Positions 56,701 to 64,000 of a DNA stretch of 64,000 nt are shown one piece after another; within the stretch, counting starts at the first letter, position 1, and each line of letters opens with the position of its first letter. A program made the translations under genes and the position numbers. The notes under the pieces were generated by a model. That model worked only from the letters and a program-made list of their open reading frames with translations. It ran no database searches and was not told where the DNA came from. The stretch is taken from assembly GCA_013400115.1 (NCBI GenBank), contig VXBP01004478.1:679718-743717 (forward strand), read 5' to 3'. The stretch is from Rhinopomastus cyanomelas (taxonomy: Eukaryota > Chordata > Aves > Bucerotiformes > Rhinopomastidae).

Positions 56701-57896
56701 TCACACTGCAGTTCCAGCTTAGGAAGTAGGATCAAACTTAGCAGAAGCAAGGAAGTACCTGTCTCTTCTGGTGCAAGAACAGCAAATAGCAGCAGTTTTG
56801 TAGTTGAGTGATAGTGAAAGAAATTACAAGGGGGAAGGTGGAGCATGCAGTGAACTTTTTCAGGAGACTACCCCGTGAACCTGTATAATTTGGACTTCTT
56901 CGGGAACATATCATACGGCAGTTCTGGTCCTTCATCCACTTCTGTAAGTTTACTTCAGTGAAACTCTGGTGACTTTGACTGCAGAAAATGAAAGGATAAT
57001 TGAGTTCAGGGTCCCTGCTTTGAAGACTTAACATTCTAATTTTGGATTGGGGCAAAAAACCAAAACAAAACCCAATTAGGCAGGAAAGGAAGACAAAGTC
57101 CCTCAGGTTATGCTCAGGACTTTGCTAGATCAGCTACGTGTTTTGAAATAGAAACTTTCAATCACCGGTTTATGAGCACCAAGAAAGATAGGAAGAGATT
57201 TGCTTTTATTGTATGCTGCTAGAGCACAAATACCTAATTGTTGCATCAATACAGCTAATTTTCTTCTCATGAGGTCAAATTGCAAACTTGGCATTATTGG
57301 TGACATCTGCAAAAACATCTTGGACAGATGCTTTTTTCGTTTTGTTTTAACTAAACTGAAGAGCATATTTCAGTGGTTGGGTCACTGTACCATCTTCTCT
57401 CAGAGCCCAGATCACTCCTCCAGACCTCACAGAAGGGTACATGTCATGGGATCTGTCATACCTGGCAGAATCTTAGTTGCCACTCATGGTTATGAGTCTA
57501 ATCCCACAGCTCCACTGCAGCTGCATGTGAAATGGATCTTAAAGAAAAGCCTCTTCATTAGTGTGTATCTTGATCTCCCTTTATGTACTGGCCAAAGGTA
57601 AAACCTCATGCATTGCACAGCCAGCACTGAAACTGCAAGGAGACCATTCAGCTCCTGCCTTTTAGAGCAGAGCTTGCTCTCTTGCTTGTCATCACAAGCA
57701 AAAGGTTTCCTTTTAAGATTCAATTTCCCCGCTTTACATTAAAGCCTTTACAATGTTGAAATGTATTTCCTGCAAATGTTGTGGGCACAATGAATGAAAT
57801 GGATCCTGAAACAACAGACAGCTCCAGGATCTTTGTGATTTTGATTGTTCACCTTTGGTGTCAATATAGTAAACTTTCATGGCTTGCTTGTCACCA
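56701..57896. other. 1.2 kb of unique DNA
   Basis: The 133-codon plus frame (57200-57601) and opposing frames lack recognisable features. Nothing else was seen. Confidence 0.5.
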
Positions 57897-58101
57897 AATC
57901 ATAGAATCACTCTGGCTGGAAGACTCCTGGGATCATCGAGTCCAACCATCTACCTACCTTACAAGTTCACCCCTAAACCAGATCCCTCAACATCTCACCC
58001 AAATGATCTTTAAACACATCCAGGGATGGCAACTCAACCACCTCCCTGGGAAGCCCATTCCAGTGCCTGACCACCCTTTCTGTGAAGAATTTTTTCCTAA
58101 C
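57897..58101 (-). mobile_element. CR1 LINE 3' fragment, second tail type
   Basis: The minus-strand words TCATAGAATCACTCTGGCTG, ATCATCGAGTCCAACCATC, CAACCACCTCCCTGGGAAGC and GTGAAGAATTTTTTCCTAAC match the type at 1751-1950. It is truncated there. Confidence 0.9.
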
Positions 58102-60732
58102 ACCGAGTCTTTTGTTTTCTGCTGTTCTTCAATAGCAACATTCCAGTACTTCAGATTCAATACATAATTTTTCTGTAAACTTTACTATTTATGAGGTTAT
58201 TTGCTGCAATACAAGCAAGTGAGGGCCAAGGGTAATAGTTATTGTAGTGAAAAACCTTTTCCTTCACCTTGTGTATCATACTCACAAATGGCTTTTGATT
58301 CAGCTGAAACTGTAAGTGTGCTTTATCCAGAGCTTTGCACACTCTACAGTATTTCTTATAGTAATGAAAAAGGAATCCACTGAACCAAAGAAAAAATTAA
58401 ATCGTATCGACAGGTTAGTATTTCACTAGTAGATTTCACAGCCACCTGAGTGCTAGTGCTCTGGGACAGCAAATCATTTCTATTCTAATTTTTTCCACAG
58501 AATACATTTCATAAGGTTTATCTTTTTTTTTGTTTTCTCTCTCTGTTCCAAACCAAAGGCTTCAAATTGCTTCAAATAGTGCTTAGTCTAGGGTGATAGG
58601 GCAAGGAAACAAGTGAGGTTAAAGCTGATTCGGGTGTTTGTGTTTAAACCTATATTTTATTATTTAAATATACTTTCAGCTAAAATATTCCAATGTTTAA
58701 TTTTTTCTCTGTGAGATTAAGAAAGCTCTGGTTTTGCTCTATGAACTTTTTATACTATAATGTTTTCAACTTCCAGAGATGGAAGTTTACTGTCAAGAGT
58801 TTGCCCCAAGACAAACTTAATCTAATAATTTATTTAATGAGCTTATAGGCCAAAAAATAAAACAAAGGAAGGAGGATTTGGTAACCACTTATAAATTGCA
58901 AGCACAGAGAAAAACTTACATAAAGAATTCACTTCACATAAAAGCCACATGAAGACATAAAGAGATTGATCACTTGTCCTTACATAACTGAGCCAAACTT
59001 CAATCTTCTTTCTCCTTCTGGAAAAGTGGAGACCATTCAGTCCATGCACACACCAGTTAGCATTTTAAAGCCTAGTTCCATGTGCTTCCAAGCCAGTCCT
59101 CCATTTCCAGTGTGCTGATTCTGATGGCCATGAATAAGAGAAGAACTCTCTCCATCTCAGCAAACCATGGAATTCCAGTGAAACCTTCCTTCTGCACATC
59201 CTTGAGGTACCACTTCCTCTATTCACCAGGGTAGGGTCTTCCCAGGATAAGATGGCTGCAATATCTAGCCCTCAGAGACATTTAAGCTCTCTAAAATACA
59301 GAGGAAGAGTGAAGATGAAGGAGGTACCCAAAATCTGAAGCCAGAAGCTCCAACCCCTTTGGCTGCAGATCCACAAAGTACGCACTGTGCAATTCAAATC
59401 GAAACATCACAAGTTGCCACAGCAACCTCCAAATGCCTCGGGCAAGAAATCTAGTATTTCAAAACTACAACATTTATTTATCCCAGGACACACACCCCCT
59501 TCACACTGATCACTGTTCTTTCCATTAATATTGGATAAGTCATGGATTTTTTCCTAAATCAAACGGGACACCACATTTTCTTTTTAGCTCTGTAAGATGC
59601 AGACTGAAAGACAGAAGTACCTGCAAAGAGTACTGCAAAGAGCAGTTCAACGTATGCTAGATCTGAACTGCCCATTTGAGGTGCCTCTTTAGCACCACAG
59701 ACTACTGAGAGGGTTGGGGGTAGCTACCCCCAATTCTGTGCATCTCAGCTAAGTCCTGATCCCCAGAATTTTTGATCATAGTATATAGATGCAGGAGGAT
59801 CATAGTATCAGTCAAACACATGCATGCATTGAATTGTTTCACACAATGGGTCTTTTAAATTAACTCAGAGGACCTAAGAAGTCATAGATGACCCTATAGA
59901 GACATTCCACACTCAGCAGTAGTTATAGAAGGCAAAGAGGATGACTCTGGATATATGATCACTTGTAGAGGATATACAAGGCACATATGGCAGGGACAAT
60001 GAAGGCTTAACTCTGAGACCCCAAAAATGCTGTGAATGACCTGTGTAGGTCACTGTCCCAGGGGAAACATTACATTTGGGAATGGAAATTAAATGATTAG
60101 GTAGGCTAAGGTTTTTGAGGACTTAAGGTACATTTCTGTGAGAAAGCTGTGTTTTGGCCATTGTCCTAAACACAAAGAGGTAAAGACTAGGAATCAGACT
60201 ACCTCCAGATATGTTCTTGCTATGTGCCTCTCCTGTGGCTGCACAACCCAAACAAAGAGAGAGGACAAGATCCAGGTAATTCCTAGGTGCCTAAAATGGA
60301 AACTACATGAATAAAAAGGCACTTAAATTGTGGAGAGTAGTCCAAAAAATGCCACACTGTCCCATTAGGCACCTAATATGCCATTAGTACTGAAGCTTTC
60401 CATCAACAAAACAGGTGTTATTTATAAGAAAATATGTTTATCTATGTTTTTGTCATTACTGGGATGAATGAGCACTTTTGGAAAACATTTCATTCTTACT
60501 GACATTTCCAACATAAGTGAGATGAATCACCTATCACAAAAAGGCTCAAGTCATTGATTAAAGGCAGAGTAGGGTGACCAGCCCACATTTATTGATTTAC
60601 ATTGGAGACATCCAAAATGTAAGGTGAGATAAACCCTTCCTAAGTGTCTAGAAACCATTCTAGTACATGTCTAACACAGTCACAATCTTTCTAGATCGAC
60701 TGAACCAACTATGCATTTGCCATTGACAGCAA
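58102..60732. other. 2.6 kb of unique DNA
   Basis: No repeat or gene was recognised. Confidence 0.5.
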
Positions 60733-61200
60733 GTACATTTTGGATGCTGCACCTGGGACAGAGTAATCCCAGGCATAAGTGTAAACTGGGAGAATGTGGT
60801 TGGAGAGCAGCCCTGCAGAAAGGGATTTGGACTTGCTGGTTGACATCAGGCTCTATGTGAGTCAATAGTGTGCTCAAGGCATGTCTGTGAGGAGCAGCTA
60901 AGGACTCTGAGTTTGTCTACTTTGGTGAAAAGGAGGCTGATGGGTTATGTCGTCATTTTCTTCAGCTTCCTGAGGAGGGGAAAAGGAGAGGGAGGTGCTG
61001 GTGCTTATCTCTCCTCCATGGTATCCAGTGCAACAGGGGAGGTTTAGACTTGACATTAAGAAGCATTTCCTTACCATCAAAGTAGTCAAACACCACAGCA
61101 GACTTCCTGGAGAGGTGGTCAATGCCTCAAGCCTGCTTTTGGTTAGCCCGGAAGAGCTGACCTCTAGCCCAGAAATTGGTTCATTGTAGGCTCCTTCCAA
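60733..61200 (+). mobile_element. Old CR1 LINE fragment with internal deletions
   Basis: It starts in the RT C-terminal zone (GCTGCACCTGGGACAGAGTA; TGTGGTTGGAGAGCAGCC; GGTTGACATCAGGCTC). After a gap it jumps to CTGTGAGGAGCAGCTAAGGA and then to GGAGGTTTAGACTTGACATT and TTCCTGGAGAGGTGGTCAAT. It has no good 3' end. This may be the most diverged copy in the window. Confidence 0.75.
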
Positions 61201-62199
61201 GTGAAATATTATCTTCTCTTCCATTCCGTTCTTAACCGTGTGGCATCTGTGAATTGGGCAATCTTGTACAAAAAGCTTCCAGAGGGGGCATTTCCTCAGT
61301 TCACTGTCAACCCAGACCCTCCACTGAGACAGCCCCATAAATGGTGCTTCCATCTGGCCAATTCAGTTTCATACTCAGCAGCCTCAAACCTGTTAAGGGT
61401 TTCAAGTGCTTCGTGTAGCTATAGCACATGCAATGAAAAATGTTGCTCTTGTTTAGTGCAATAAGAGGCTGGATACAACTGGATGAAGAACTATTCAAAA
61501 GACATGTAAAACGTAACTGAAGCACTACAGAGAGGTCTTGAATTCAAATTATTCAAATCCTCAAAGAATAGTAAGAGCAAAGTGAAAACCAGGAATGACA
61601 GCTGTTATTCTGATTTGCACCATTCAAGGACCTGAGCTAATTAAAATCAGCCTAACAGAGTTTTGGATGAACCAATGAGGTTTGAAATACTCCTGGGTTT
61701 CTAAAGTGAAGTATCATCAGAAAATTGCAGTACTGGTGTGTAAGTATTCCTCCATATCTGGAAACCCTGAGTGAAAGTACTTTCCTGATGGTAATCTGAA
61801 AAAGACTGAATCCCTCTGCTTCTGCTTCCGATTTTTAAAGCTCAATTCCAGTCAGTGAAATTAAATCCCAGATAAAGAGGGTGTTTCAAACAGAAGACTA
61901 ACGGCACTTTTCAACTGTCCCTTGGAGAGCATTGCTGTAATGACTTCTCACATCTGTTTTTTAAAAACACTTTTAGGGTCCCAGAAGCTCAAGGTGATCT
62001 GAAATGATCAATGGCATTTGCTCAGAAGCATCCATTTCTGAAATGCTTCTAAAGTGAGAGATGTATCGTCCAGATTATACTTACACCTACAGATCTCATG
62101 AAAGTCCAGTTACTTTCCTACTAGAAGATTGAACTGTCTCATGTGTCAAAGCAGACCAAAAAACTAGTAAAAGGCTGGTGACCTATAAGTGTATGAAAG
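61201..62199. other. 1.0 kb of unique DNA
   Basis: Nothing was recognised. Confidence 0.5.
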
Positions 62200-62278
62200 C
62201 AGAATCACAGAATCATTAGGGATTGGAATGGACCCCAAAAGATCATCTAGTCCAATCCCCCTGCCACAGGGATCACTT
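62200..62278 (-). mobile_element. CR1 LINE 3' tail
   Basis: Octamers (62201-62217) are followed by the young-type 3' UTR in minus orientation, with a small deletion after CTGCCACAG. Confidence 0.92.
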
Positions 62279-62296
62279 CACTGGAGAAGTTATGGA

Positions 62297-62332
62297 ATCA
62301 GAATCACTCAGGGTTGGAAGTAGACTCCGGCC
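62297..62332 (-). mobile_element. CR1 LINE terminal scrap
   Basis: AATCAGAATCACTCAGGGTT and GGAAG suggest another minus-strand tail of 35 bp, next to the one at 62200. Confidence 0.55.
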
Positions 62333-63291
62333 TCTTCACATCTGGGCTACCTTTTACTCCACAGTTGGTAAGGGACCCACCATCACCTGCAGATCCAAGC
62401 CCAAGAGCAATTTCAGACTCAAGCACAGCACACGTGGTGTGGTACTTGGGACAGGTTAATGCTGCCAAATGCAGCCAGCACCTTATCTCAGGCCAAGGTC
62501 TCATTTATGCAGGGCAGGGACTGTATGCAGACACAGGCTGGGTTGAAGCCACTATGGTCCAGTAGCAAAATGTAGCCACAGCTTGCCTTTTTTGAACTGC
62601 ATATGTTCATCCTGTAGAAGATGCTTCTTTGGAGATGTTTGAAGCTGAGGCTGTTGGAAGGCCAGCACTGTGGAGTCACAGTGTTTGTTCCAGTAACCTG
62701 AATTCATCCCAGTTTGAATTCTGTTTACATCTCATCTCCCTGCAGATGGCTGTGCCAGAGCCCTTCCAGGAGACAAATCTTTCTTGTGTGTCTGACATTG
62801 TCGTTGCAGATGGATAGAAGGACTTAATGTAGGTTATAGGAGTCTGGATGCAATAAATTTTGTCAGGATTAAATTTTAACCATGGAGCTCACATGAAATT
62901 GCCTTCAGAAATGCCAGTTGCATGGTGCTACAACCTGACATGCATCTGGGTGGTGAGAGGTGTCAGTACACATCTCATATGGCTTTGAGCCCACAGCCAG
63001 CGAGCTATGGAACTGAAAAACACAGTGCAGGGTGTGTTTAATCCTACCCCCAGACAGTTTGGTATGCTGCAAGGACAGCGTACTCTGCTTCAGAGTCACT
63101 CGAAAACAAGCACGCTGGTATCTGTGAGGATCTGAAAATTGTTTCTAATCTGAGAGCCTTTATACATCACAAAGTGAATCCTGCCTCTGCTGATGTTCAC
63201 CACAACAGTCTTGTGTTCCACAAAGCTGAAGTTAACCTTTTGCTGCCTGTAAGATTAATGTGAGGTTTTCTGAATATTACAGTGATTGAAC
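62333..63291. other. Unique DNA
   Basis: Short frames on both strands have no coding signature. Nothing was recognised. Confidence 0.5.
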
Positions 63292-63632
63292 CTGATCCTG
63301 GGCTGCATCAGGAGAAGTGTGGCCAGCAGGTCCAGGGAGGTGATTCTCCCCCTCCACTCTGCTCTGGTGAGGTAGCGACAGGACTAGGGGCAATGGAGCA
63401 AAACTGGAGATGGGTAGATTTAGAGTGGATGTGAGGAGGAAGTTCTTCACCGTGAGAGTGGTGAGGGCCTGCAATGGGTTGCCCAGGGAGGTGGTGGAGG
63501 CCCCGTCCTTGGAGGTGCTTAAGGCTAGGCTGGATGGGGCTCTGGCCAGCTTGGTCTAGGGTGGGGTGTCCCTGCCCATGGTAGGGGAGTTGGAACTGGA
63601 TGATCCTGTGGTCCCTTCTAACCCTGACTGAC
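63292..63632 (+). mobile_element. CR1 LINE with internal deletion
   Basis: It begins at LGCIRRSVASRSREVILPLH-type coding DNA, then at about 63371 jumps from TGCTCTGGTGAG straight to GCGACAGGACTAGGGGCAAT. About 300 bp of the usual sequence is skipped. It ends with a TGCCCATGGTAGGGGAGTTG-type UTR and a CCCTGACTGACTGTATGA tail. Confidence 0.88.
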
Positions 63633-63737
63633 TGTATGACTTGGTCTAGGTGATCCTGCTGTGGCAGGGGAATTGGACTAGATGATCTTTCAAGGTCCCT
63701 TCCAATCCCTAATGGTTCTATGATTCTATGATTCTAA
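63633..63737 (+). mobile_element. CR1 LINE 3' UTR-only copy placed on another CR1 tail
   Basis: The young-type UTR starts at ACTTGGTCTAG directly after the TATG of the preceding CR1 tail and ends with three octamers (63712-63737). Confidence 0.93.
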
Positions 63738-63879
63738 CCTCTGAAGTACGACGGGCTTTAAAGATGCAGAGTTTACACTTGGCAGTTACTTCAGCAATAT
63801 CAGCTTTTGGAGAAAAGCTAAGTCTTTTGTTTCCAAATTACCCCAAGTTGTGACTGTTCAGTCACGTGCAAGGAGACTT

Positions 63880-64000
63880 CATAGAATCATAGAATCATAG
63901 AATCATTACGGATCGGAAGGGACCTCCAAAGATCATCTAGTCCAATCCGCCTGCAACAGCAGGATCACCTAAACCAAGTCACACAGGAACCTGTCCAGTC
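63880..64000 (-). mobile_element. CR1 LINE 3' end, continuing past the window
   Basis: Three octamers at 63880-63905 lead into the young-type 3' UTR and the ORF2 stop region. Its CCGCCTGCAACAGCAGGATC variant matches the copy at 54781, suggesting a close relationship. Confidence 0.95.

Overview
The window looks like a stretch of bird nuclear DNA with no recognisable complete host gene, either intergenic or deep inside a large intron. The diagnosis rests on about forty pieces of the avian LINE CR1. They show its typical 3' end (a conserved UTR running into one to four copies of ATTCTRTG) and the C-terminal part of its ORF2. Summing the pieces by eye gives about 13 kb, roughly 20% of the window. 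That is far above a chicken-like density and closer to what is published for woodpeckers and their relatives. A piciform-type genome is therefore my guess, not a demonstration.

Layout. 1-296 holds two identical 122-bp copies at a 174-bp period, probably the right edge of a tandem array. 297-12.6 kb is AT-rich unique DNA with scattered CR1 pieces and small CpG pockets. 12.7-14.4 kb is the longest CR1, a minus-strand copy of about 1.7 kb that keeps the region from the endonuclease/RT linker to the RT C-terminus but is broken by deletions and frameshifts. At 16.63-16.80 kb a tRNA-Lys-like head with A and B boxes joins a CR1 3' tail, which is the structure of a tRNA/CR1 SINE. 26-39 kb is CR1-rich, including an endonuclease-bearing copy at 28.8-29.6 kb whose middle is missing. 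44.4-45.0 kb is a solo LTR. 45.4-46.5 kb holds two diverged copies of an unidentified sequence of about 150-200 bp. At 49.15-49.27 kb there is a weak candidate exon. 49.37-50.01 kb is a striking 15-bp minisatellite of 42 identical units that is open in all six frames. 53.0-54.3 kb is a nest in which one LTR sits inside another, with a CR1 tail inserted as well. 54.8-56.7 kb is an inverted pair of near-full-overlap CR1 copies. The rest is unique DNA and more CR1 tails to the right edge, where another copy runs out of the window.

No gene pathway can be described here: every open frame with recognisable protein similarity belongs to CR1 ORF2, and all are decayed. The biology visible is retrotransposition (5' truncation, tail-to-tail insertions, template-switch-like chimeras), LTR nesting and very recent minisatellite amplification. 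All boundaries and family assignments were made by eye without a database search.
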